A stretch of 64,000 bases of DNA from Anseranas semipalmata (lineage: Eukaryota > Chordata > Aves > Anseriformes > Anseranatidae). Location: assembly GCA_013399115.1 (NCBI GenBank), contig VXAA01004213.1, forward strand, positions 27,485-91,484, written 5' to 3'. Positions 38,859 to 52,292 of the stretch are shown here, one piece after another. The notes beneath the pieces were generated by a model that saw only the letters and a list, made by a program, of their open reading frames with translations, was not told where the DNA came from and searched no databases. Every line of letters begins with the position of its first letter. Position 1 is the stretch's first letter. The position numbers and the translations under genes were made by a program.

Positions 38859-39000
38859 TTCTGGGCACCACAATACAAAAAGGATGTGAAACTATTGCAG
38901 AGTGTCCAGAGAAGGGCTACCAAGATGGTGAAGGGCCTAGAGGGGAAGACCTACGAGGAGCGGCTGAGGTCACTTGGTTTGTTCAGCCTGGAAAAGAGGA
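38859..39000 (+). mobile_element. Internal CR1 fragment lacking both ends
   Basis: About 142 bp that aligns to 34251-34396 of the intact copy at roughly 91 percent identity (13 differences by eye). It covers the VQRR...MVKGLEG...SLFSLEKRR part of ORF2. It stops at GAGGAGGCTGA with no 3' UTR or octamer tail. A 12-bp sequence TTCTGGGCACCA occurs just before it (38841-38852) and again at its start (38859-38870). Confidence 0.9.
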
Positions 39001-42000
39001 GGCTGATTTTGTTCCGCTAGTTGAGAAGTTATAAAGACGGTTGACAGCTGTCATATTCCACCCCAGCAAGTACTCCCTCCCTCTCTGGTAAGTGGGTCCC
39101 CATTAAACCAGAGTCTAAAGAATCATTGCTTTTTCAGAGCTGTTAAAATATGGCCTAGAAAAAAATATGTCCTAAGGTATGGGACTCAGAGTATAATCTG
39201 ACACACTTAAAAAGTGTTAATGTGTTAAAGTCATAATGTTAGATATTTATTGCCTGAAGTTATAGAATTAGTATAGGTTCATAAATTACCCTTTAAGTAA
39301 AGAATAAAAGTGTTGTATGGTTTTTCTTTGATAGTTGGGACTGACAATTATTTTTAAAAATGGATTGCATTTCCCAAGGTTATGCAAACATGTTGATCTT
39401 TTGATGATGGTTGAAATAAACCCACCACAGTAACAACAGAAAACTGGTGTGCTGTCATGACAGAAATTGCTTTACATAAGCAAAAATAATGACATATTTG
39501 AAGAATTTCATGTGATGTGGGAAAAAATATGTTTTATATCTCAATCAAAATGAGATGTATGAGAAACAAGCATGTCAGATCATTAGGGAGGCCTGGTGGG
39601 GGAGAAGTGGTACAGTAGATCAGAACAATATTTTACAAAGAACATGTTTTTCTGCTTGTCCACAATGCTTCTTAATGATTTTTTTTTTCTTTTATCAGTA
39701 TTTTTAAAATTAATAGACATTTATAATGGAAAAGATAAACAGTTTGCATGGACCTATCTTTGACTACCCCTGTAGAGACACGTGAAATACATGCACGGTT
39801 AATGTAGTGTTGCTGTCTAATAGGCAATGTTTATAGTGTCTTCCTCCCCTTCTTAATCTTCCTGTTGAAACAGTCTTTCTTACAAACCTAGGACTTTTCT
39901 GTTTTTATTTATAGTAAATCCCTTTATAATTATTCTTGACTTGGCTTTATACCCCTCAAAATTGCCAGTTTCTGTGGACAATGCTTCAGGATGGAATGCA
40001 CACAAATGCTTTAAATCAGAGGATTATGCCAAAGGAAAAGGGAAACAAACAAACAAACAAAAAAGCAGTTTCATTGTTTTCTATGTTTCCTTAGCCAAGA
40101 CCTGGATTACTGATGCATGATATCTGTAGCTTTAATCACACTGTAGAGTGAATCAATTGCTGATTATTTGAAATGGATATTGTAGCTCTCTCAGAAGAAT
40201 CTAAATTCCAAATTAAGATTGAAGACCATTGCTTTGCCTTTGGTTATAATAACCCATGAGGATTTATATATTTATATATTCACATGTATCCCCCAGGATT
40301 TGCTAGTTTACTGAAACTAATGACCACTCTCAGACCAGAAGTTGTGTTCAAGGGCTTTTTATTGGACAACAAATGTATCTGAACTTGTTAAAGGAAATTA
40401 AATCAATCTCTCTGCATTCTTCAAACCTCCCCTCTTTATTATGCCTACAAATAATAATAATAATAAGCCAGTGAATAATAGTTGTTTTCTCTCATTACTT
40501 TCTTGTTTTGCCTTGTGTATCTTCTGTTCCAGATTTGGTGGTGGTGTTGTACTGAAAAGACACATATGTGATGCAGTGTCACACTTGTCATCCAGCTGTT
40601 GGTTGAGAAGAGGACAAGTCTCCTATAGGTCCTATACCATATCTTGTAACACTGCTGTAATAACATGATGAGAAATCTTAAATACAGTACAGCATCTCAA
40701 AACATATACATGTTCATTCAACTGAATCTGTACTTGCCTACCTAATTATGAAGAGATCCAGATCACATTAACTATATTTGATTAACTCACCTAGGCATTT
40801 TTTAGAAGCCTAGACATCCATCTCACACAGTAACACCCACATTGTAGAGAGTTAAAGGGGAAAGTTGAATCCCACCCTGTGGTGTTGGAGACAGGTTGTC
40901 TTTTTCTCCTCTTTGTTCACTAATTAGGGATCCACTAAAGAGGGATCTTGAATGCCAAGTGCAATTGCATTCTTAATTCAGAAGTTATCACTGATGTGGT
41001 GGAGTATAGGCAGAGTTGAGGACCTGTCTCACTTCAGAAGAGCCAGACAAGAAAGATGAATTCAGTTAATGCATAAAGTACACAAACTAACAGTTTCTGG
41101 GACATTGAGGTTCCTATATTTATGACATCAAGAAGCTGGCTGATGACTGCATGAAAGGACAGGTGCTGAAGTTGTTAGCGGTGGGACTTTGATCTTTATT
41201 CTGCACAGAGCTAATACAATGAATTTCATTTGTTGGAGAAATGCACCTCTTTCCTTTCTAAGTACAGAGGCACTTGGATTAGATGAACAGATTACTAAAG
41301 ACAGTTTTTTTTCTGGAGATGCCTGTTTGAAGTACAGATCTTTAAAGCATCTCTATTTTGAATTCTCTGTGAATTCATGACTTGAGCCAGCAGTTCCATG
41401 TTACAGGTCATGACATAAGTGGAGTCATGTTGGTTACAAATTGGATTTCTTGTCTTCTCGTTTCTTAAGCGTAAACTTACTTATTCATAACAGTATTTAA
41501 AATCATAATATTGATTGAAATAGAACCATGTTGCAAGTGGTTCCATAATGAAAAAGTCTAGGAACCATTAGTAGCGGTTCCTGTAAATAATTGTAAATAT
41601 TCAGCAACACAAGTTGACAGAGAGAAATCTTACTAACTTACAGGTAAACTAACAAAACTCTGAAGTACTAAATATATTCTAAAACTGAGGCATCAACAAA
41701 GACTGAGAGGTCTGTGGAACTAACGATATTCATGCATATCTTTCTCATTTATTTTCTGCTGGTTTAAGTTGTTGAACATTTTTTCCTCCTTGTTTGTGCT
41801 GTCAAGTTAGACTGCAAATCTTTTCAGCGGGGAATTTTTATTCCTTTTATATGTCTTTGACACGTGCGCAAAATATAGTCAGTACTACAGGAATCAACAT
41901 CATTACTGTTAATAACACAGTCCGCAAGTATTTAGCAATGTTAACTCTAATAATCACGAAACATAAAATGTTGATAGAATCTGCAGGTGCATAATTAGAA

Positions 42001-42885
42001 GTGTTGACTTATTTATGGCTAACTAACATTTAAGCTCTATTCACCTCCTTGGAATTTTTTTTTCCTAAGAATTCAGTTTTGCTTAGACAGATAATCACTG
42101 AAGGTCAAGTTTGTTACAGGTTAATGGGAACATAGGAGAAGTCAATGCATTGAGCTTCAGTTCTCTTACACTGGACTCCATTCATTTTTTGAAGCTTATA
42201 CTACAGAATTGCATATTGAACCTCTAATATTCCAGATAAATAAGAGAAGGTTTCTGAACTTTTGTTTTAGTTAAATTATTCTCTGTATTTGGGAAGGAGG
42301 CTTAATATGTATAGATATAGATATAGATTATAGATGAGAGAGAGGGAGAAAGAGAGAGAGATTGGTCTGTGGTAATCAACAGCACACCCACACCTTTGTG
42401 TTACTTTGGTGTAGCTCTTTTGCAAGTTTAAGTTAACCATTTTCTTGTTGGTCTCTGACAAATTGCTGGCAAAGTCAGGAAAAATCACAGAATGAAATAT
42501 AAAAATAGCCTAATCTTCAGACAGTGAATAATATCAGAATATTACTGTCTCTTGTGTAATTGCCTTTAAATTATTTACAGATAATTTCTGTGGAGCTGGA
42601 TTCATCAGGCAGGAGGTGTCTGCAGTATAGATGTCTATGTTTGGAGTAGTTACCTTCCGTCAGTTTGTAGTTAGTCAAGAAAAACAGGCACATTCAAGTA
42701 AAGTAGATATAATCAAGTAAAGGAATAGAGGAGAATTGTGCCCTAGATTTGCCTTTTTCTCATAAATGAAGCCCACACGTAAGATATTTTCTTCATCGAC
42801 ATGTTGTTTGATGTATCTCGCTTTAGGTGTCTTAAAAGAGTTGCTATGTATTAGCATGTAGATAATCCAGAAAATTGGATGAGAT
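39001..42885. other. Unique AT-rich non-coding sequence
   Basis: Short (AAT)n at 40447-40467, and compound (TAGATA)/(GA) repeats at 42308-42360. No gene is recognised. Confidence 0.55.
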
Positions 42886-43314
42886 CTTCACCTCTCCTAT
42901 GAAGAAAGGTTGAGGGAACTGGGCTTGTTTAGCTTGGAGAAGAGAAGGCTCCGGGGAGACCTCCTTGCGGCCTCCCAGTACTTGAAGGGAGTGTAGAAAC
43001 AGGAGGGAGAACGCCTGTTCACACACATTGATAGTGATAGGACAAGGGGGAATGGTTTCAAACTAAGACAGGGGAGATTTATGTTGGATATTAGGAGGAA
43101 GTTTTCCACTCAGAGGGTGGTGAGGCACTGGAACAGGTTGCCCAGAGAGGTTGTGGATGCCCCATCCCTGGAGGCATTCAAGGCCAGGCTGGATGTGGCG
43201 CTGGGCAGCCTGCTCTAGTAGTTGGCAACCCTGCCCAGAGCAGGGGGGTTGAAACTAGATGATCTTTAAGGTCCTTTTCAACCCAGGCCATTCTATGTTT
43301 CTATGATTCTATGA
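42886..43314 (+). mobile_element. CR1 LINE, 5'-truncated 3' end
   Basis: Plus-strand ORF2 C-terminus (CACCTCTCCTATGAAGAAAG onward), broken by a TAG in the stretch after GGGAGTG, then the 3' UTR and an ATTCTATG tail with one decayed unit. No RT domain. Confidence 0.94.
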
Positions 43315-43450
43315 CATTTGAAAAGGACCAAAACATCATAAAACATCGTGTAAGATGTAAGATAAGCTTGAGCATAAATTCATATCAAAATTTTATGTCA
43401 AAACTCTTTTTCTCTCTCATCAAGAAAAAGTTCTTGTTGCATTCATTTGG

Positions 43451-43537
43451 TGGTATCCCTGCTCATGGCAGGAGGATTGGAACTAGATGACCTTTAAGGT
43501 CCCTTCAAACCCAGTTATGATGTTCCTGTGATCATGG
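43451..43537 (+). mobile_element. CR1 LINE 3' UTR remnant
   Basis: About 87 bp matching the CR1 3' UTR (GGATTGGAACTAGATGACCT and TTTAAGGTCCC), with a decayed tail. It lies 136 bp after the preceding CR1 tail and shares its orientation. Confidence 0.8.
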
Positions 43538-44837
43538 TGCAGACCTCAGATTCCCCATAGCTGCAGCATAAACTGTCCTGGCAGTATCTCACCTAACCTA
43601 GTGGCAGTGATACAAGTTTACAGGTTTATTTCCAGATAATTTTCTTGACATCCTACAAGAAATTTGATTTGTAAGTAAATTGAGTTTAAGCTGTTTTGCT
43701 CGTTAGTCAGGGAAAACTGGCAGTGGGATCCCCTGCCCCAACATAGTTTTTAAGAAAGCAGAGAGCTAGCTGTGAGAAAGTGCTGAATTTTAGGCTTCTT
43801 CTCGAAGCAGGATAATGTGGGTATAAACATTACAGAACATTTAAGACACAGTCACCAAAGAAGATTAACTGTTGAGGAACTCCCACAAAAGCCAGGGAAA
43901 GACAAATCTGGAACTAAGTCTACAGTACATAGAACTGCAAAGATTTTCAACAGATCCATAGCTCCTACTAAAGGGTTGATACCTGTTTCAATAATGAAAA
44001 ACTGTCCCCACTACTGTCGAAATCATGCTGAGGTATTGTCTGGCAAAAGCAAGGAAGAGCAAATGCCCTTTTCCCCCTCAAGCTCTGAATTTTGTGCTAT
44101 GGGATTGAGAAGTGCAATATATGTTCTCACCAGTGATCTTATGAACTTTTTCTATTTGCCTGAAAATCATGCAAACATTGGGAAAAAAAGTAAGATTACA
44201 TTAATAATTTCAATTATTTGTGATTACTAAGTAATTTTAATACTAAGTAATATGCATTTATTTATTAGGAAAATGAAATTAATAGTTCAATACCCAGATT
44301 ACTTTTGTAGCTCCTTCTCTAGCAATATTCAAAGTTAAAAGCACCGTCTGGAGCACTTTCTTTAAATCTGGGATTTGAAAAATACATCAAGAATATTTTT
44401 TAATATTCCTGAATGTGAAATTAATTTATATATTAAAAAAAAAAAAAATGTGTTCAGTAAGACTTTATCCTGTAAGGATTTAAATACACTTACAAATTTT
44501 GCACTACTGTATTTGTTCTAATGACATACATCTACTTTTCTGTGTAACAGTATAATTACAATACCCTCTGTAGGAATCCATGTCCAATAAGTATCTGGGT
44601 CTCCCAAGAATTTTGTTCAACAACTAAAAATATGCATTCTATAGGTTCCTAAAACTGTACAAATTCAGCTATATTTAAAAGAGGAGGGAACATTCTTTCA
44701 TGATTTTTTTCCCTGGTTTCTGGTTCTCTTCTTGTGCCTTATATTTTTCAAATTAGAGCAACTGACAGTGAAGATAAGGAAAGGAAGAAAAATGGCAAAT
44801 TCTTTTTTTTTAACTTTTTTTCAAAACAGATATATGA

Positions 44838-44870
<33 letters not shown>

Positions 44871-47700
44871 AAAACAAGCCTTTCAGCCTTTCATACTCAC
44901 AGTAGGGTTTTTAGCTTCTGAAAATAAATCATTTATTTACCAGCTTCACTTTTATTTCCTACATTATGATTAGTCTATATAGGGTAAGGGTAAAAACAGC
45001 TCAAATACAAAATTCTACAAAAGCTCATTCTTCCTTTCTTTCACACTAGTTCCAAAATAGTATCACATATTGGTACTCAAAATAGCCTGTTTACAAGCAA
45101 TTTGTTCATGTGCATAAACAAAATTCTCTGTAGCTATAATTGTCATGGGAGATGGCAGAAAGTAAGGGAATTTAGGCTTCATCTTATTATTTTCCCGTCC
45201 TTATAAAAAAACTATAGAAATATTTTCATGCTTAGTTTTTTTTTCTGATCAGAAACTGAACAGAACTATTCTGCCAACAGCAGAATAGTCCCATTAAACA
45301 GAGGCATAACTCACTTTTCTCTGAAAAAACAGTCTGAATATAATTGTATTAAACTGAAACACATTAAATGACATACATTATACACAAGTGTCTGTCAAGC
45401 AGTATCACACTAAAATTTCTTACTTATACTCACATTTAATGTATTTCACTTTCTTTTCTTTTTACATTAAAGAATATATAATTTAAATTTGAGTTATGGT
45501 AACTTAAAAAAGCATTTGACTGGAAATGATGAAAACAATTGATCAACATAAGACAGTCCAGTGGGAGAAAAGCAAAGGTATATAGAGTTGACCTTTTTAT
45601 TTTTTCTTCTCTCAATTCTGTGTCAGTCAGAGTGGTTTAATATTTGTGTATATATATATAACCTTTTTTATTTGTTCCCACATACATTTCTTATCCTCCT
45701 GGGAATATTCTCTATTCTATTCAGAATTTATTCAGATATACTTATGTCAGTGTTAAGCATCCTTTTTGCTTGGCTAATTATTGACAGGTCTGTAAAACAC
45801 AGACCTATTTTAAGCATTTGATTTCTTTCTTTTTTTTTTTTTAATTGTAGAAAGGACCAGGACTCATTAAAACCATGTATGATTAATGTATTTTCATCAG
45901 ATATTTTGTTTCTGTCAAATATTTATTCATTTTATAAATTCACTTTGTGGATTGAGTAAGAGAGCTTCAGGAAGAACATTCTTTCAGATCAATGCATCGA
46001 GTTTTGATTTTGTAAAGGTTCACTTATACATGGACTCCTTTTTGGTAAATGTTTGTATTAAAAGATGCTTCAAATAGTGATGCTGAAATGATCAGTTTAC
46101 AGCAAAACCAGACCTGGATTCAGCAAATCTAGGAGCACGAACTGTGTTCTCTCCCTTAAAGAGAACAGAGTTTCAGACAAAGTAATGAAGATAAATCCTA
46201 GAATTACAGGAAATTTAACAGAAAGAAATCAAATACATGAAACATATCCTTGCTCATTATTAGGTCACACAAAAAAATACAGAGCATTAATCACTGATAC
46301 CATCTGTTCATTTCTAAAATAAGTTTGCAGTGATGATAATAGTCCATTTTAGTTTCATCCTGAGCAGGACGAATATTAGTCCAGAATGTGTTCTCATAGA
46401 TTAAAGTTGAATTAATCGTTATTCATCTCTAATTTCAGTCATTCATATTTGTCTAACAAAGGCCTAATTAAATTAAGAATTTCCTCAGATCAGTAGTGTT
46501 AGAAAGTTACAGCTACTTGAAAACTGTTTGGTGACTCATCTGAAATAAATCTGTCATCTTATTCTACCAATATGGGTAAGCGTAGGATGGGGTCAGAATA
46601 AAATTAACAAAGCATTTGCCCTAATTCTTACTTCTATTGGCTGAGGATTTGTCCATAGCATGAAAAAGAGTTCAAGACTTGAGCAAGGTTCAGAGGAATT
46701 GTTGGTTCACAAAACACACTTCAAAGTTGTGCACAAACACTAGGGAAGAACCCAGAAAATACAGATCATTATGCTGGGTTCTAGCTACCAAGCCATTTGT
46801 CTGAAAGGATATTTAGATGAGGTGCAGTTCTGTTTTGATACATGCATCTCCCTTCCATTTTCAGACTTACATTAACCACACTTGGATCATGAAATCTCCC
46901 TTCTGCAGTGAAGACCCTGAGGAAGTAATTTAGAAGGTTGTTTGCTGAGCAATAATGGATTCCCTGAGAAGTGAATGATGGAGAGATTGAAAACATCTTT
47001 TTCCTCCACAGCTAGTATGTGTAATGTTGGAGATGGCTTTGGTTTCAAAAGCTATCCATTAGGAACCTGTGATGATGAAGAAATTCATGTGAAACTAAAT
47101 TAAACATTTAAAAATAAGATTTCGCACTTAGAACAAAACACATTTCCAAAAGAAAGCACTATATGTGCAAAGGGAATGAAGGTTATGATTACTGTCTCAC
47201 AAGATGTATGGTAGTATATATATTTCACTCTGGCATATTGTTTACCCAAAAGATTTTTTAGCTTGAGGGGTTTCAGAATTTTAATGTAAAACTTCTTGAT
47301 GTACTTTTTATTATTTAAAAGGAAGAGGCTGTCAAGAACATCACAAGCATTGTAAATTATTGTTTATGTGTCAGGATGTAGATGCTATTGTCAAACCTCT
47401 TTACAAACATCTGTGTTACTTTTTAGAACTGGAAAAAATTATTTGGATAATCAGAATATATTATTGAACTTATATGTGGTTGTATCAAACATGCATTACC
47501 TTAGATACTAAAATGAAGTACCTGAATGGATAGCTAGTTGCACGGAACTTAAACTAAATGTGGTGTTTAGAGTATTGGACTACCAAAAAATTTCAGTCCT
47601 TTTAAAGATTGATGGGATGCCAGATTATTTGTTTCTATATTTAAAGAAACCTTGTACTTAAACGATAGAGTGAATTATATATTATATATTTTATTCTTAA
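43538..47700. other. Unique AT-rich non-coding sequence
   Basis: (CAA)n at 44837-44870. A 137-codon plus-strand frame at 43817-44230 is the longest non-repeat frame here, but it has no recognised domain and AT-rich codons. A minus-strand splice-bounded frame at 46871-46963 is reported as a finding. Confidence 0.45.
44837..44870. repeat. (CAA)n microsatellite
   Basis: Eleven CAA units. Confidence 0.95.
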
Positions 47701-47946
47701 ACTAAAAAATGGTAGATTTAGATTAGATATTAGAAAGAAATTGTTTACTCAGAGGGTGGTGAGGCACCAGAACAAGTTGACTAGAGAAGCTGTGGATGCC
47801 CTGTCCCTGGAGGTGTTCAAGGCCGGGTTGGATGGGGCTTTGAGCAACCTGGTCTAGTGGGAGGTGTCCCTGGCCATGGCAAGGGGGTTGGAATTAGATG
47901 ATCTTTAAGGTCCCTTCCAATCCAAACCATTCTATGATTCTATGAT
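47701..47946 (+). mobile_element. CR1 LINE 3' end, short
   Basis: Plus-strand final ORF2 codons and 3' UTR (CAGAGGGTGGTGAGGCACCA, then GGTTGGATGGGGCTTTGAGC), ending with ATTCTATG units. It belongs to the same tail type as the copies at 42886 and 52293. Confidence 0.94.
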
Positions 47947-50900
47947 ATATGAAACAAATTTAATCCCTGGGTGTCATCTCTCGTTATGGAAGTGAGTGGT
48001 GGAAGAGAAAGGACAATTTCAGCAGAGTGTGATGGTATCACTCTTTATTTCTACAACTAAACTTTCTATATATTATTAAATGCACGGCTTTATGTATCAT
48101 TAAAGATAAAGTGAAATATATTTTTCAGGAAAAGAATAATGGACAAACTGGAAAAAAAAAGATGTAATAATGGCTTGTCTAGCAGTTTCTAACACAGCTT
48201 TAAAAGTTAGATACTGCAAAATTCATCAGAAATATACTCTCACATAAAACCTCAACAGAACCATCAACAACAAACTCTACAGTGCTATTGTGCCCACAGG
48301 AGTTTGGTACCATAGCAATGTCAGCTGGAAGGTCTTTTTTCAATACAGCTGATACGGCTATCCTGGGTAAACTTTCCCTTTTACATAGAGGCACGGATTA
48401 CGCTTAAGTATAACTATGTGTTTAGCTATAGCAATTTCAGTTTTTTTAATTGCTATGATGGAGGAATTAAGGTCTGCATAAACATATATCGATCACAAAA
48501 AGGATAAGGTCAAGTCTTATTGTAGTCTCTAACACATGCAAAAATTATATTGCTAATGACAGAAGTGTTTACTGGCTACTAGGTCTTCTACTACAGAATA
48601 GGGGATAATAAGGATAATAAGTATTAGGTTGGTCCCTTCCTTATTTAGGTCTACTGAATAAAACAAAAAGGCAAGTACACTGAGCTTTCGGACAAAGTAG
48701 AAAAAAGAAGTGCAAAATATATTATCTATTATGCCTGAAATGTGCGTGAATTTCCGGCTCTGAATTAATGAGTTTTGCTTTTAATTCACATACAGTAGGA
48801 CATTATTCAAAATATTTTGATTTTTTGTCACTCAACTTGGTAGAAGTAGGTCTTACATTGGCAGTTCTTTATTTAAAGGAGAGTTACTGCTGTTCTGAAA
48901 CTATATATATTAGCAATCAAATTAGATGGGCAGGTAAAAAGCTAAGGTCACTTTTCAGATTTGTGTTTAACATTCATAGAATGCTTTATTGTTTTGAAAT
49001 ATTAACCTAAATGTTTATTAAACAAGACACAGCCTTAACCCTTGGCTATTTAAACTGACTAAACACCAGATGTTTCAATTCCAAGCTTGGAAATGACATT
49101 TCTCTTTAAGAGGCAACATATTTTGTTTCAGCAATTTGTGTAAAGATAAGAAGTCATGAAGTAGGCTGCCAAGTTCTCTCTGGTTCATTTGTTATGATTT
49201 TTGCTTCCGACACAATGTCATGGGTTCAAGTCTCAAAGTGGCACTCTGTAGCGCACTATCAATAGAAAAGCTGTCTGTACTTTAGGTGACATTTTAAAAT
49301 AAGCTCTCTGGCAGTTATCCAAATGTATGCTAAAATTCATAAAAGGCATTTTCGGATAAGAGTTGGAGATAATAGCAGTCTCGTGGGCAGCATCTCTTGT
49401 CTCTATAAAACTCACTCTGATACCCAAGATTGTCTGTGAGCTATTGCTGAGCACATATGTAATGGCTGTTTCATTTTCTGCACTGTCATTCTGTAACATA
49501 TAACTCATTATCCTTCAGAGAAGTTCAATATCTGGGATTTGAGAAGCATTTTAAAATCATTCAGATGTCATTAATCTACGCCCCACAAGCTTATGTCACG
49601 TACCATAAATTAACTCCTTGATCCTAGGAACTGTTTCAGTCTTTGTATGTCAAGACAACGTAAGCAGATCCTCTGAACAATTGCCTTTTCAGTGATGAGT
49701 TTAGAAGTTAGTAGAAAAATATGACACCTCGGCATAAGCAGGTGAGATACATAGGTTACCATGAGCACAGATGTTCTCTTAGGAGCCTGTCAAGCACCAG
49801 AAGGTTTTCCCTACAGCTCTGGTTAGTCCTGGTAAAAGGGGAAGGTTGTTTCACCCAGAGTAACAAGAATGAATAAGATCAGTGGTGTAGACTGTTGGAT
49901 ATTGATCTTTTTGTAAAATGTTATTTTACAGTCCTGAGTTGTTGTAATTTTCCCTTTCAAGTCAGATTTTTTTTCCCTTGGGTGTGTACAGTTCTCAGCT
50001 TATTTTGCTATAATATATATACGAATATTATTGTCAGTGCTGGTGACATTTTTGTGGTGAAAGCTACAGAGTATATGTTTTTTCTCTATCTAACTGAGTC
50101 TCATTAGACTAGGAACAATATGGGATGTCCCTATAACCTTTATGGTATTTTGAACAGTAGTGAATGTTTAGGAACTTCAGGACACCTTTAGGGCTTTAAT
50201 TAGGCAGGCATACTTGACATATTTGAACATATATAATAAATGTACACAAGATACTTGATACTATGGAAACTGTAGGAAGTGTGATCTGTATCCATCCCTG
50301 ATTCTTCTCTCATGTTAGTATTTCACTGATAAACCATTTATTAGGGTTTCTACTGATCTATGTCAAAGGAAGAGATTGGAAAAATCAAATCCCTGTATTC
50401 TGACCCTCAGATATCTTTCATGTGAGGATCTCTTTGTTCCTATTATGGTAAGAAAATAAATTATTTTGATTGATGGGAACTATTGACCTATTCATCTTCA
50501 AATGCATGTTGTTTTCTTTGTTAATACATTCTTATTCCACTACAGATAGTTCTCTGATAAAAGGTTTCTGAGAAGTTGTATTTTACTAGCTGATGGAATG
50601 ACATTCCTACTTTGCCTCCAGTGTTTTGTGTGCTTTTATTTTCAGCAGTTGGGATAATAGTGTGTGGTAACTACGTCCAGTCAAGAAATAGAATTCAAGT
50701 CATGAAATGTGATTAACTTCAGTTACCTCTTTGTGTATAATTCAGCTGAACTGTGTTAGAGGTTGTGGTGCTAGAGAGTTAATAGGTAATCCTATGTATT
50801 TCCTAATGCACATACAATAAGTTGTCTGAAGTCTGAGGAAAAAGGGGTAATTTATCTTTATCAGACTGGTTACAGCTGTGTTTGAGTCTGTGTGGTTGCA

Positions 50901-51321
50901 GGGCTCTAAATGGATTTGCTGTTGTATTGATAGTTCTTAAGGAAGATTTTTTTTTTCTCAAAAAAACTTCAAAATTAGAGAAAATCCCAAAAAAAAAAAA
51001 AAAAAAAAACAACTTCACTTTGAAATCTGAGTTCACCTCAAGAAAGGATTTCCATATATGTTCAAAATCCACTATTCAATGCCAGGTTTGTAAAGAATTT
51101 TCCCTTTTTGGATTTAACTTGGCATCACATTTTTTATAAATATTGCTGTCTAGACACCACCTGAAAATGAAGTTATCAGACTTTTACGTCTCATGTCATG
51201 TGATCTTCCAATCAGAGCCCAGAAAATTGATCCACACTGGAAATATTTGGAAATTTGTCCACTTGTTATGCTTTGAATTTGTTATACTGAAACCAAGATA
51301 CCTTAATCAAGGTATTTGTTC
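47947..51321. other. Unique AT-rich non-coding sequence
   Basis: An A run lies at 50989-51009. Minus-strand frames at 48200-48394 and 49233-49508 look protein-like, and part of the second has splice-like edges (see findings). No gene is called. Confidence 0.45.
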
Positions 51322-51910
51322 ATCACAGAATCACAGAATCACAGAATGGCTGAGGTTGGAAGGGACCTCTGGAGATCATCTAGTCCAACCCCCTGCCGAG
51401 CAGGGTCACCTAGAGCACGTTGCACAGGATCGCATCCAAGTGGGTTTTGAATATCTCCAAAGAAGGAGACACCACAACCTCCCTGGGCAACCTGTTCCAG
51501 GGCTCTGTCACCCTCACAGTAAAGAAATGTTTTCTCATATTCAGCTGGAACTTCCTGTGTTTCAGTTTGTGCCCGTTGTTGCCTCTAGTCCTGTCGCATC
51601 ACTGAAAAGAGTCCGGCCCCATCCTCTTGACACCCTCCCTTCAGATATTTGTACACATTGATAAAATCCCCTCTCAGTCTTCTCTTCTCCAAGCTAAACA
51701 GGCCCAGCTCTCTCAGCCTCTCCTCATATGAGAGATGCTCCAGTCCCTTAATCATCTTTGTAGCCCTTCACTACACCTGCTCCAGGAGCTCCATGTCCCT
51801 CTTGTACTGGGGAGCCCAGGACTGGACACAATACTCCAGGTGTGGCCTCACCAGGGCTGAGTAGAGGGGGGGGATCACCTCCCTTGACGGGCTGGCAACA
51901 CTCTTCATAC
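51322..51910 (-). mobile_element. CR1 LINE, 5'-truncated 3' end, reverse orientation
   Basis: It starts with three ATCACAGA units (the ATTCTGTG tail reversed), then the 3' UTR and ORF2 C-terminal region back to CTCCCTTGACGGGCTGGC. Plus-strand frames over it (51143-51661, 51420-51605, 51649-51864) are shadows. A near-perfect 20-bp tandem duplication (51899-51918 and 51919-51938, one mismatch) straddles the 5' junction. Confidence 0.95.
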
Positions 51911-52292
51911 TGTACAATCACTCTTTATACTGTACAATATTTGATAACAGATGATAGAAAGGTAAACATTGATTCAGCATCTCATGATTTCTCTTTGTTC
52001 ATCAACCCAAATAAAAACATGCAGTCCATTTTTTTTTATTTTTCAGATCCCTTCCTGCCACAAAATATGAAGTTTTAATGGAGTTGGACTGGGACTGAAA
52101 ATTATACAGTAGAATGAGATGGTGTTGAAGAGAGTTTTGAACAAGAAAGTGGAGGGAGTAGTCGTGTCAAGCACAAGTGATTGGGTATAACATAGAGGTA
52201 GCTGCTAGATATATAGTTTTCTGTGATATAGAAGAAATCATCCGGTAAGACAATTTCTGACTTATTAAGAAACAGTTATGAGTAAGAAAACA

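Noticed and set aside
43817..44230. 137-codon plus-strand frame
   Set aside because: No recognised domain, AT-rich codons and no splice or promoter context. It is compatible with chance.
48244..48362. Minus-strand frame with donor GTGAGA and a protein-like peptide
   Set aside because: The acceptor is weak, and its phase does not match the neighbouring exon-like units at 46871 and 49416.
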